NCBI GenBank assembly: GCA_013398955.1 | Contig: VWPU01013476.1 | Coordinates: 21,581-85,580, forward strand | Direction: 5' to 3' | Source of the DNA: Callaeas wilsoni | Lineage: Eukaryota; Chordata; Aves; Passeriformes; Callaeidae | Length of the DNA stretch: 64,000 nt | Part shown: positions 1 to 12,258 of the stretch, piece by piece | How the letters are laid out: each line of letters opens with the position of its first letter | Numbering within the stretch: the stretch's first letter is position 1 | Made by a program: the position numbers and the translations under genes | The notes under the pieces: model-generated | Database searches by the model: none | Told to the model about the DNA's origin: nothing | Seen by the model: the letters and a program-made list of their open reading frames with translations, nothing else

Positions 1-3000
1 CAGGGACTGGCTTAGCTGAGTGAAGGAAGGAGAGAGCTCCTGCTCCTTGCTGTGTGCTGCATTAGCAGTTTGCTGACCCTGTGGTTGGTTTCAGGAAACT
101 GGGGGGAAAAAACCAGGCACTGCCCAAGAAGAGGTGACTGGTTTTGTTAAGCCTGTCTCCCTGACATGGCTGTGTCTGCTCAGAACAGCCGTGCTGACAG
201 TGCACTTCAGAAAGTTCCAGTTTTACAAGTCAGCCTTTTGTACCTCATTTATATGTTTTTTGTAGTGATTCAGCTTTCTTTTGGTACCCATTCAGCTCTT
301 TATTGGTACCAAACCTTGTGCTTTTCACCTAGAACTGGGACAGCGAGCAAGGGTGTTTTCAGTGCCTTTAAAAATGTTCTAAAAGGTTCCCTTGAGAAAA
401 AACAGTAAGAGGTTAAGGCTTGGATTTTTCAAAGGGGCCACTGAATTTAATAGGATAATGTGTAATGAATGCTTTCAAGCTTTCCTGAATATCCTAGTTT
501 ATTGTAAGCTATGTAGGATCAAGAGCAAGTAACAAGAACAGATGAACAGATAAGCAGAACATTAAAAACTAGGTCCGTTTTTACAAGGAAGTCTTATTGG
601 CATATCTTCTGTATTTTTATACTTAACAGATATTTGAAGTTGTTCTTAACTTGTCACGCTGACAGTGAATCATGGTTAATGAGCCCAAGTTCTTTAAAAG
701 ATGGGACCTGACAGAAAGCTGTAAAGGACAATGCAGGTGGGATGGTTGGGCAGCAGTAACCTGCTCAGCTGGTGATGTTGTAGCCTTGCTACCTATTCAA
801 ATCCTGACCTTTTAGCAGTGACTTCTCAAAAAGACTGTAATGTCTTTAATGTTCTTTTCTTCTGTTTCTCGCCCTGCTCCTGCTGTCTCCCAAACAAGCC
901 TGTTTTGCCTTAAAACATGGAGAGTTTTACTGAATGCAAACCACTCTTGGCTTCAGCTTACCTTGGGCTGTAGCTGTGGGACAGGGTAGTCGCGGTGAGC
1001 AATAGGAAATGGTGGTTTGGGGAGTTCTGCTTTGCATTGTGCTCTAGCTTATGTTGGCACAAGTGGTTTTTTTGGAAGCTGCTCTTAGAGAAGAGGCAGA
1101 TGCAGCCTGAGGGTGACTGAGCACAGCTGAGGGAGTGACACGCTGCGCTGCTGGGGAAGGAACAAGCAATGGGCATCACAAGTGGGCACGAGTTGCCTTA
1201 ACCTGGCGCTTGCCAAGGAGTGATGACAGTGTCTTTATCTCACTGATCCTTCTCCCAAGCACGGGTTCCTTTCCTGATGCCAAAATAAGATGCCTTTACC
1301 TCAAAGATTAGTTTTATCAATGTTTGTGTTCCGAGTTACCCGAGTATCTGAAGTGTTCACAGATGTTCAAATCCAGGCTCTGTTTCACAGGTCTTGAGTG
1401 TGGAGGAGGAGGAGGAGGTGAGCAGAGGAAGGGAAGAACAGTGTTGGACTCCTGGGTTTGTGTGCATGGTAGCTGTGCAGCAGGGGAGGGTTTCGTAGCT
1501 CAGATGACTTAGGATGTGTCTGAATGTGATACTGTTCCAGGAAATACCTCAGTGCTCTGAGGTGCCACAAACCAACCAGCTGATAAGCAAACACTGGTGG
1601 GGAGCAGAGCTGTTGAGTGCCCTTCCCAAAGGAGAAGGGTGAGGTTAGCTCAGTGCTTCACTTCTCCTTTCTCAGCTGCTGGGAAGGCTTCTGTCACGAG
1701 GGCAGAAGGCAGCGTGGTCCCCACCTTCTCATGCATTTGCAGCTACACCTAAAGCAACTCTGAGGAGCAAACCTGCTTCGCTCTATTGTTGACTTAGGAT
1801 TTGGGGGAGGACAGGAAAACTTCTTGGAAACATCGTGCAAGATTTTCTGTTTGAGAAAGTGGAAAACATGTTGCTCTGAGAAGTAATTTATTGACACCTT
1901 TCAAATGTCTCCTCTGTATACAACACAGATTCCTGCAGTCAGACTGTGGCAGACTTGTGCTTCACTTGGCTTTCCTCCTGAACAAACTGGTTGTGTTTGT
2001 CCTTAGAAGGTCTGCTCTCCACCCCGCCCCCAAAGCTCTTAATTTGACTTGCTTTCCTTGATACTCGCTTAATTCTACTTTGGAAAACTCAGTAAAATCT
2101 CAAACTGAAAAAGCACTGGTTTGTTGATGGAACTCTTTCCCATTTAATTCCACCTCCGAATTCCAGACTTCGATCCGTGTGGTTTCAGTCTGGTCAGAGT
2201 ACAGTGCTGAATCAGTAAAGGTGTTAGATGTGGGCAGGAGACAAAAGAGCCACCTACTATATCCTGCCTTTCTGTCTTTCTTCCAGCCCAGCACAGGCAT
2301 TCCTGGTTGCAGGGAGTTCAGCTGGCCATCCACGTGGCTGGACTGCTGCCCTCTCTCCAGTTCAGTAGGATGTGACCGAGGCTTTAATTAGGGGGTTTTT
2401 TTATAGGCTAGTCTGCTCAACAGCTTGGAAAAGTTTGTTAAACTCACTTCATTTTCCACTGTGGCTTGATTAATTTCTATGTGTAGATGAGGCCTTAAGG
2501 ATGGAAGCTGTCACTTATTTCTAATCACATATTTCATCTTTAGATTTGTTTTCAGACCTGAGAGAGAACAAATTCTGAAATTAAATTAGAAGTAATTTAG
2601 GTTGCATGAAATCTTCGTACTGAAGTATCAATAGGGTGAAGGTTTAAGTGCAGATTTGGAGAATTTCTCCTCCTCATGCCAAAACAGGTGTCAGAAAGGG
2701 AGAGACTATTTAAAGTAGTTGACATGTTTTGATGTGAATAGATAAAAATCCTTGCAAGATAATCCCTATAAATACAATCACAGAGAAAACTTGACTTGAT
2801 TGTGAATGGAAGCTGAAGTTTATTTCAGGTCACCAAAGGTCCTTTGAGGTTCATTCACCTGCTGGACTCCACACACAGAGCTGTCAGTGGCACTGGAGCA
2901 GGAGAGATGGGGTTGTGGGGAGGGCAGTCACTGCTTGGGTGAAACCCTCTGGCAGACCCAAAATACAGCTGGCAGGTAAAGAAATACATGTGCTTGGCAT

Positions 3001-6000
3001 GTGACATGAGACAACTCGATCTGGGTGATTTACAGGTGTGAGTGAAGGTCAGACTTGGTGTAAATGGGGGACACAAGGTCTTGAGGAGCTTCTCAGTGCA
3101 GAGAGCAGGATGAGAATTTCCACTGGTTGGAAAGGCCCTGGGAAGGCAGGCAGAAGCTGCACCTCAGAGTTCAGAGCTGGTCAATTCTAAGTCTCTTAGA
3201 ATTAACAAATACCAAACTTTTATTGAAAAAGGATGGATTTTTTTCTGTTGCAAATTGTTTCTGAAAATCAGATGTGAAGCTGCCTTGAAGAGTCCCTCAG
3301 ACTTGCAAGCCTTGTGTTCTTTGTGGTTGAGCGTGCCAAGTGCTGAGGTAATGGGCATGGGGCACAACTTCAGAGTAATGTAAGCAAGGTGGAATTCAAT
3401 TTCTTTTTGCATTCTATTCTCTACACACTTAATTTTGTAAGAATCGAACTGTTAAATAGCACACCTGAGTACATCTAAGACTTAGGTTGCATTTTAGCTG
3501 AATTCTACCTAAAACCTTGCTCTCAGATACTGACCAGCTTTCTGACTTCTGCAAGACCATCATTTTAGTCTGCCCATCTAAAAGTCTCTCAGCTGTATAC
3601 ATACAGACAAAACGAGAAAATCTTATTTAGAACAAAATTTTAAAGAAAAATGAGGGATAAATGACACTTTGCAATCCTTATAGTCACCTTTTAACAACAG
3701 ACAGATTTCAGTATGACATGTCTGAGGTGATATTTCCACAGAAAGTGGAGCATTAGGACACTGCAGCAAGTCTTTGGTGTGTAAGTGGAGCAGGAAGCAT
3801 CGTTCTGCAAGATACTCAACGTTATGCCTCTTGTAAGTGCATCCAAGTTGCTGAGCTTTCCAGCTGGCCACCTGCCATGGAAAAGTCCAAGCTCAACATT
3901 CTCTCATGGCTGGTGTTAGCTGCTTTTTCAGCCCACAAGAGCTAAGATATTTATTTCCCATCCCTTGATCTGATAAGATTTGAAAGGGAAACTCACTGGT
4001 AAACTTGTGATTTAGTCTTGATCAGATAGTCAGTACTGCTGACTAGATTAATTCAGAAGATACATTTTTTTTTTGTCTGTCTGTTCTGCAGATGTCTCCT
4101 GTAAACAAAGCAAGTTTCAGGTTTGCATTCTGACCTGCTGGGAACAAAGCATGGGCCTGGGGTCACAGAATAACGGGGCTGTGCATCATTCCAGGGGATG
4201 TAAAAACATCCAGTTGTTCTCAGTTCTGCTGTGTTGAAAATGCCCATTTTTCCATGGCAGCTGCCCACTGAGAATAAATGGGAGAATCTGCTGGTGATTG
4301 GCCAGAATCTTGGATCCATCCTTCCTTCTACAGCTCGGGACTTTGTTCTAACAGAGGCAGGAGTGGTGTTTCAGTTGCCTTTGGGGTGTTGAGCTGGCTG
4401 TGCCCAGAATGAGAAGCTGAGCCTGGCGTGTGCTCGCTGGGCTCCACGGAGAGCCTCCGGTGTGGGAGATGAAAGGGCCCTGGCAGCACTCTCAGACAAT
4501 GTATTCCCTTGGACAGTTGGCAGGGAAACAGGAAGGAATCCTTCCATGGGATGCTTAGGAGTAGGTCTGGCATCCAGTCGTGCCAGGACTGAGCCGGGCT
4601 CGCTGCTGATGTTGGATGCAGTCATCAGACTATTTTTGTTGTTTAAACATAACTCTGATTCTTCCACATGAATTTGGTCTATATCCCCTTGCATCTGCTC
4701 CCTGGCTCTTGCTGGCTGCTGGTCAGCGAAGGGTAGGACGTGCTGAATCCCTGTGGCTGATGTGCAAGTCTGTCTGGTTGAGGGTTTTTCTAGATTTATT
4801 TCTCAAAGCTAACATTTAGCGTGTTTGTGTTGCACTTTGTGTTTTGTTTGTGGCCAGTACTGTTTTCTCTGCTGTTTGCACCTGTTTTTCTTCCAGCCAC
4901 TGCAAATCCGTGAAGCAGAAACAGCAGTGATTAAGACAGTAAGTATGAGTAAAATCAAAATTACAGGGATTTTATTGTTAATGTTTTTTGAAGCTTTTAG
5001 TGTAGGATGGAGCCTGCCTTAGAATATTAAGAGAAAATTCCTTTCCTCCTGGAGGCACTGCTGCTGGTGTGCATATTTGAGACAAATGGACAGAATTGTT
5101 AACCTAGTCCAAAAGTAATTTATCTCCTCTACATCCTGTTGATGTAGAAATACCTAGAATTTCAGGAAAAAACGTAACTTTGGTTTTCCCTTGCAGCACT
5201 TGGGAGAAAGAATTGCTGTATTTGATTGCTCGAAAAAGCTAACACATGTTAAGAGTTGCCCTTCGGCACAAGAGCTCTGCTCCTGTGTGAGTGTTTCTTA
5301 GCTGCAAGGCTGGAATTTCAGTCACAGGATTCCACAAATCTTAGTGCTGATGTGGAAGCGCTGATTAGCCTAAAATTTTTCTGGAGAATTAAATAAATAT
5401 TTATCACCTATTGTTATCCATAGGCTGCAAAGCACAGGTAAGCCATGCGTCATGTGGGATGAGTTTATATAAACCCACCATGACGTGTACAAACAAATTT
5501 TTCCATTACCTGTTTGTACTGAGCTGACAAATAATGAAGTTTTAAAATATTTTCAGACCTTAACATCTGATACCTACCGTGTGTGAGTAGGCAGGAGAAG
5601 GGAGAGGTAATTTTTAGAAGTTTGGAACCATATGGTACTTTTTTGTAGTTGGTATGTTTGTAGGGTCCAGATAGCAGCAACTTGGATAAGCACTGGGATT
5701 GCTGGATGGGAGCCAGGAGCTCAGTCTGTTGTTAAGGAGGAAGTTAAATAACACTGGAGAGATTTGGTAGTTGGAATTCTGTACGGCTTAAATAAGGAGA
5801 AGTGGTTGGTCTCTGCATTGGAGCTGGTGACTGAATGAAAAATTAATGTTTGTCTTGTGTCAATAAATTTCAATGCCCAGACAGGATGTAGAATATCTGT
5901 AGAACAGAATTGCAGTGTCCAATGGGCATCAGCATTTCAGGGCAAGTTAGGTTACTTCAGCATCCTCTGGGGGAATTCTTAACAAGCAGAAACTTGCTCA

Positions 6001-9000
6001 CCTCCTTGGAAAATAATACTGAATTCATCAGCTGTCAGAGAGGAGAGAACACACTTCTGGCTGCAGTAAATCCATGCCCTGGTAGCAGTGAGGCTGAGTA
6101 CAAGTGCAGGTTGAGGAGTAATCTCTTGAAGGAGCCTGCGGGCTTGGGGAGGGGGAGTTGTTTGTTGGTAGTTGTCCCTCAGGAGAATTTTAGCCCTTGG
6201 GCAGAAGCAGGGTGCAGAGCCTGAGCCCTTCCACTTCCAGAGGATGTGTGTTGTGGTGGCAGGGTGTCCACCTTGTGTCCAGTAGCTCTCACTAAGGAAA
6301 GCGTTTTCTCTGTATCAGTTTTTGATGGTGAGGTTTTGGTTCTGATTTCAGTACCCAAAAACTTGGCTGATCCGACATCTCCAACCCTTTCAAATACGAG
6401 TCTCCTGGTTATTTTGTAACCTCGCTCTTCCCTTGGGCCTCTTGCTTTTATGAAACATCTAAAATAGTAACATTCAGACCCCTTACAGTCAACAGGTGAT
6501 TGATATCCCTGGAAACTTGGAAAAGAGAAGATCTCAGTGTTTGAAAAACCAAGATTTTGCTTGCAAGTTTGCTTTCTGTCTGTACGTGTCTCAAGCAGCC
6601 TTCATGGAGTGGTTCCTTATATAAAGGCCAGCTTTGGATGAAATTGTGTCAATGCTTTAAGTCCATCCCATTTGTGTATCCAAGATCTCAGAGCTGGGAG
6701 ATTCCTAAATGTCCTTCTGGGGTCTCCTGGATTTCCTCTGTGTTTCTCAGCCCTGGTGCTTAATGTTTTACAGCTCCTGAGCAGAGGGTGGGTGACCAAA
6801 GGCAGTGTTTTATCTGGATCACTGTTCTCTCACCTTGCAGATTCAGCTGCAGTTTGTGGCAGTTATTTGCAGTATCTCTTTCTCCGGGTGTTTTGCTGTA
6901 TTGTGAGAATACTGTTAGATCTGTATTTTATGATTCTCTTACATCAGTATTAGATGCCTCCTTGAAGTATAACGTTGCATTCCTCTGTGGTTTAATCCTT
7001 CATCTGAAACAAGCTAAGACTAACAGGTCTACCTTAAATTGTTCACTCTAAATTTAGCAGCCAGAGACAGAATGATCAGGAAGGGCTAAATTAATATTAT
7101 GTCAAAAAGGCCTTGGGACAAGGAAAGGAAAAAAGCCAGTTTGGAACAGAGGGTCCCCTTTCAAGTCTTTTAGTTCAGAGCAGAATTTAGAGGAACTGCT
7201 TTACAGAAGGAAAAGTTTGAAATGAGCCAGTATTTTAGGGAACTGGACAATGAGATGTTTCACTGTCCTTTATGATCTGACCAATGCTCGCTTTGAATAA
7301 GTGAGGGTTAAAGTGACAAGCTGATAAATTCTGGCCTTGCAGAACATGTCTCCTGCGTTTCTAGGGATATTTTAGAGTAACCTACATATGATTGCTGTGC
7401 ATTTATTTTCATGAAATAAATACTGCTTGGGCACTCTGCCCAAAATGAGGCTATCAATGGCAAAGGAAGTGATGCCAGATTAGTTATAATACTTCTGTGT
7501 GGAGATTTCCATTGTGCTCTGAATGTAGCCTGAAGGGACAGGGATGTTGAATTCAATCAGTTATTTTCATGATGACTTATTTGGAGCTAACGTTAAGATG
7601 GCATTCACATAGTACAAATCAGTTATTTTCATGATGACTTATTTGGAGCTAACGTTAAGATGGCATTCACATAGTACAAATCAGTTATTTTCATGATGAC
7701 TTATTTGGAGCTAACGTTAAGATGGCATTCACATAGTACAAAATATGTAGATTAAAAATTTCTTTATTTCATGGCTTTTGCCCCTTGAGAATGCTGTGGT
7801 CAAAATAATCTAACATATAAAAAGAGTTTTAGAGGACTATTTCAGGAAGCAGGAGTATATGTTTACATTTCAGCTTTCCTCCCTTTCTCCTCCACCAGTC
7901 AGTTTTTAAACAAATTGTACTATTTTCTCTGGCTTCACCAAACTTTATGCTGCAGATAGGCCAGTTTAAAAGAATAACAGTTTTTTAAAAAAAATAATCC
8001 AATAGCGATACTGCATTGTGGGCTCATTTGAGGCCTTCTGTTTGTGTTTCTTGATTCCCCCAGTTCCCAGATGTGCAGTGACTCATCCTACTGAACAATG
8101 GGAACAGCATCTCTTACTCCTTCTCTTGGTCCCAGTTGGCAAAACTGTTACTCAGAGGATCTGGATTGCAGAGGGAGGAGAGATCAGCAGTGACAGAATG
8201 AGTCACCCGAGCTTTGTGGTCACTCTTGTGTGGGGAGCGGGGAGTGGAACACGAATGGTCCCTGTCGTGCTCTGGGGCACTAAAAAAGGACCATCTGAGC
8301 TACATCAAATTCATAACTCAGAGGTCACTGTTGCCTCCCCCACGGCTGTCCCGTAAAACCCGGGGTGTGGGCGCAGGAGACACCACTGAAACATCTTGAT
8401 TCATTATCAAGGAGGATGAAAATCCATAAAAATAGCTAACTGGTTTGTAACTTCCCAATGCGAAACGTACTAACAGACCACTAGTTAAAAATAAAATAAA
8501 TAAGAAATGTCAGTGCATAAATGCTTCACTGGCAGGCTCTGCTGGGACTGTGACAGAACAGGGCTTCCTATCTCGGTATTGTGCTGGTTAAAATGAAATA
8601 GTCTTTCATATTTTAAGAGCATTATTTGTGAATATTGTCAGAATATTTTTAAAGGAAATAGTGTACTATTAGGACAATGCAAGATATGAGTCTTTTTAAA
8701 TATGAAAGGCAGAAGCTCAGCAACCTCCTATGAACATCATTGATCTGAGGAAGTTTCTGGAGCTGCCACAGTTCTTCTTGCAACATCAGCCTGTAAAAGA
8801 CCTAATCCGGATCTTTTTTGTTTGTTTTTTAAGTGAACACACCACAATCTGATTATATTTAGGTAGTTACACATAGTGTAAATACACATAGAGGGTATAA
8901 ATATACATACATTATAAATAACTTTGGCTTTCATTTCTACTTTGCTGCTTGCAAGCATAGCTTAAAATAGATTGTGATGTTAAAATAACTTTTTTTTTCC

Positions 9001-12000
9001 AATATAACCATTAAAATACTGAAATTGAAATAGTCAATCTGCATAAAGATATTTTTAGTATCTGATGAATCAATTGCAAATATTTGCTGACGCTTTTATA
9101 GGAAGTCATGGTCATGGAACTGAAATAACTGACTAAGATCTGGAGAATGAAAGCACTTGAAGTGCTAAGCCAGCTTTGAATGGAGCTGAATGTCCAGATA
9201 GATATTGGATAAACACTAAATATTTGCACTGAAAAAGCCAAATCAGCTTCTTCATGGTCAGTGTCTTCAAGAGAAAAAATAATTCAATGTGAAAGGGGCA
9301 GCCGATACTTTACTTTGATAATTATTTGCCTTGAATGGAAAATCTACTTTGATTTAGAAACTCTCTGTGGGTATTTTTATGTTTATATACATAAGCATTT
9401 GTTTGTATGTGTGTATAATACCAAAGCATGAGACAGCTTTGCATAAATAATAATTCATTAGCGGAATTCAAAAATCCATTCAAGTGCAGCATGATATAAA
9501 ACTCAATAAATTTGACTTCTAGATCTAATTATTATTGCTGTCTATTTTCCCTGGGTGACAAGGAAAAATGAATATAGAAAGGAATGTTCAGTTAGCATAA
9601 TTGTTCTAATTAAAAACACTAATAGCAAACGGTTGTGAAACCTGGAGCTTCCATTTTTTCCTCATTTAATACGTTACGTGTTACTCATCGAGTCAGTTAA
9701 TGCCCGGTGCAGTTGTGTGTGCTGCTGGCTCAAGGAGCTGAATGTGCTTCCCAGAACATCCCAGTTTTCTGTAAATCTGACTAAGATGTAGAACAAGGTT
9801 GTTCCAGAAGCCTCTGGAGCAGGAACTGAGTCCACACTTCCGCAGGACTTAACCAGGGAATCGTTAAAGCAGGAGGTTTTAAGTGTGTGTGCTGGGTTTG
9901 GGGTTATTATTCTGGGACGTTTTTGGTGGGTGTTTTTCCTCCCTTCATGTTTGTCTGCTTTAACGTTTTGAGGATTTTCAACTTCAAACCCTCTGGAGCT
10001 TGTTGAGGATTTCTTGTTTTGGCTGGAAACAGACATTTTGACTTAAGTACTAGATGCCTTTGGATTCTGTGCTAGAAGAGACTATTTAGGTTCCTGCAGA
10101 TCTGTCAGACCACGTGCATGGTGCTCACACCTGTTCCAGCCACCTGGCTTGGTTCCCCAGCTCTCCCAGTGCTTTGCCATTGCTGCTTAAAATTTCCCTG
10201 AACAAATTATGTGGCTTAATTGCAACGTTAGGAAGAGCTGGGTAAGAATCTAGAGAAGTCTGTTTGCCCTAAATCACCGCAGAAATGTACGTGTGTTTTT
10301 TTCCGTCAATCAGTTTATTTTCTTCCCCCCTTATCAATGTGCAGAATGTCAGAGTGGTGGGTGTGTGGGGTGGGAGACAGGGGAGGCAGCAGCTGTAAAT
10401 CAGGTGGTCCTGCCTGGGTGTCCCTGCACTTCCAGGCACGCGGCTGTTCCTGCTCCAGCGTGGGAGGGTGGACGGACGGGCAGGGACTCGGAAAGCAGCT
10501 GGGTAGAAAATTGGAAGAATCTCTATCAGAGATTGGCCCTTTGCAGTATTTTTGCACATCTGAAGGCACTGTGTGGGTCAGAGCACAATAGATAGAGAAG
10601 GGGTTTTTTGTAGCTTTAGTGATCTTTTCTTTCTGGGCTCTCCCATCTCCTGAACATGACTAATGCTGTACAGGAAGCCCTTTTCTCTTATTCATGCAGT
10701 CTGTAATATCTCTTCTGATCCACAGAGTGCCAAAAAATACAGGAAATTACTTTCACCTTATGAAAATTCATGATTGTAAGGAAGCTCTTAGAGCAATTGT
10801 TCTTTGGAAACTTCCCCGCTCTCCCACCCCGCCCCCCCCAAAAAAAAGTGGGTTTTTTCTGCTAGCAATCCATTGTAAATCTTTTGTTGATACTTGGTAG
10901 TCCTTTGTAAATCTGTGTGTTCTCTCCCCTTTATGAAAAGACGCTTCCAGTTTTAAATGTTAGGAAATAATAAACTCCAGCTCCTTTTGTGTGTGCCTTA
11001 TGCTGAGAGTGTGTACTTGTCCAGCACTGAATCCTCTGATCTCCAGTCTGATTCCTCACAATGAACTGTTGTGTTCATCTGTTTAGAGTTGTGCTGGGGA
11101 CAATAATTCTGTTCTGCTGTCTCAGGCCTATGATGCAGAGGAGGATGTGTGCTTTAAGAGTTTATATTGCAGCTGCAGTCCAGGGTAGCACTTGGAGAAA
11201 GTTCCATTCTGAATTAGTGACTTGGTGGGGGCACCTACTGTCATTTGGTCATGACTGGCAGCCCTGCTCTGTGATAAAGAATGGGTTTTCCTGCCCAAAA
11301 TCACTAACAGGCAGCAGGATTTTTCCACTTTATCGTTCTCATGACATGGCTACAACTGCAAGACACATCCTGAACAATGAAGAAGACTGACTGAATTTCT
11401 TCTGCGTGCAAGGGAAGTGTTTGCAGGAGAGTTTCACTCCAAAGTAGTTTGCATCTGTGTGGAAACAATTTTGTTACTTCTTAAAAGTCTGTGCAGGACT
11501 TCTTGTCCCCACTGATGCAAGTGGGCCCTTGATTTGAGTGGGATGTTGGGCGAGCTTGTTTGATCAAAGACTAAATCCTCTTACACAAGAGTAAATTTTC
11601 ACACAAGAGTGAATTTTCCCTGTAAACATTCCTAGTTTCTTCTCAATATTAACTGCTAAAGGACTTTGTGCAAGATGGGCAAATCTGTTACTAAAAGTCT
11701 TGAGCCCAGAAGGGAAGCTATCTGTAGAAGAGCAAGTCTTTCAGAATGTTTCTTTCTTTCATTTGTTTGTGACAGGCAAGTCTAGCTTAAACCATCATAA
11801 ATTGTGGGTGACTTAAATCTTTCACTTTTCTAAAGATATGCCAGCCAGTCTAGGATATGCTTTTGTTCACTGTTATGAATTTTAAACAAAATACATTGGT
11901 TTCTTATAAATGTGTTTCATTTTTACTCCCACTCAGTTGTCAGTTAACTGCACTTATCTTACAAGGGGAAAAAACCCTAATTCTTTAAGTCAAAGAACTG

Positions 12001-12207
12001 ACTTTAATAGCATTTCTTTTTTATTATAGAGCTTTACTGGCTAGATCTGAGCATTTGTTCAAATCTCTACTCAACTTTGATTTTTGCAGACCTGGTGACA
12101 CTGCTCTGTTAGACCTCAGTGTGTGTTGGAAAGTGAGAAGGCCTTGGTTCTGTTGGGTTTTCTATCCTAGAAGCAAGCTTAGTTCCCATCTCTTTCCTTT
12201 TCCGCAG
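1..12207 (+). other. GNA12: GNA12 intron sequence upstream of exon 3 (partial)
   Basis: No recognisable coding exon of a known gene is visible here. Because the next coding exon starts at Gly176 in human Galpha12 numbering, this stretch is most simply the 3' part of the intron between GNA12 exons 2 and 3; the P-loop exon and exon 2 are not seen. It holds a 62-bp tandem triplication at 7555-7742, a short (GGA)n run near 1402-1421, AT-rich homeodomain-motif-like sequence around 9380-9620, and two splice-flanked open segments (4897-4938 and 5197-5286) discussed as findings. Otherwise I see only unremarkable intronic sequence. Confidence 0.75.
7555..7742. repeat. 62-bp tandem repeat, three near-identical copies
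   Basis: The unit beginning TCAGTTATTTTCATGATGAC recurs with a period of exactly 62 bp (anchors at 7561, 7623 and 7685), with no difference I can see between copies. Three identical copies point to a recent duplication or to a possible assembly artefact. It lies in the GNA12 intron and encodes nothing evident. Confidence 0.97.
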
Positions 12208-12258
12208 GGTGAATCGGTGAAATACTTCCTGGATAACCTGGATCGGATCGGTCAGCTG
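12208..12258 (+). CDS. GNA12: GNA12 coding exon 3
   Basis: A 51-nt exon encoding [17 protein letters not shown], flanked by a pyrimidine-rich acceptor ending CCGCAG and the donor GTAAGA. Both ends are phase 0. It forms the end of the helical domain just before switch I. Its small size kept it from being an obvious open frame on its own. Confidence 0.97.

Noticed and set aside
5405..5440. 14-nt micro-exon-like piece before GTAAGC at 5431
   Set aside because: Too short to support from sequence alone, and its length would break the frame of the adjacent candidate segments.
7555..7742. CRISPR-like repeat
   Set aside because: The copies are directly adjacent without spacers and the DNA is clearly animal nuclear sequence.
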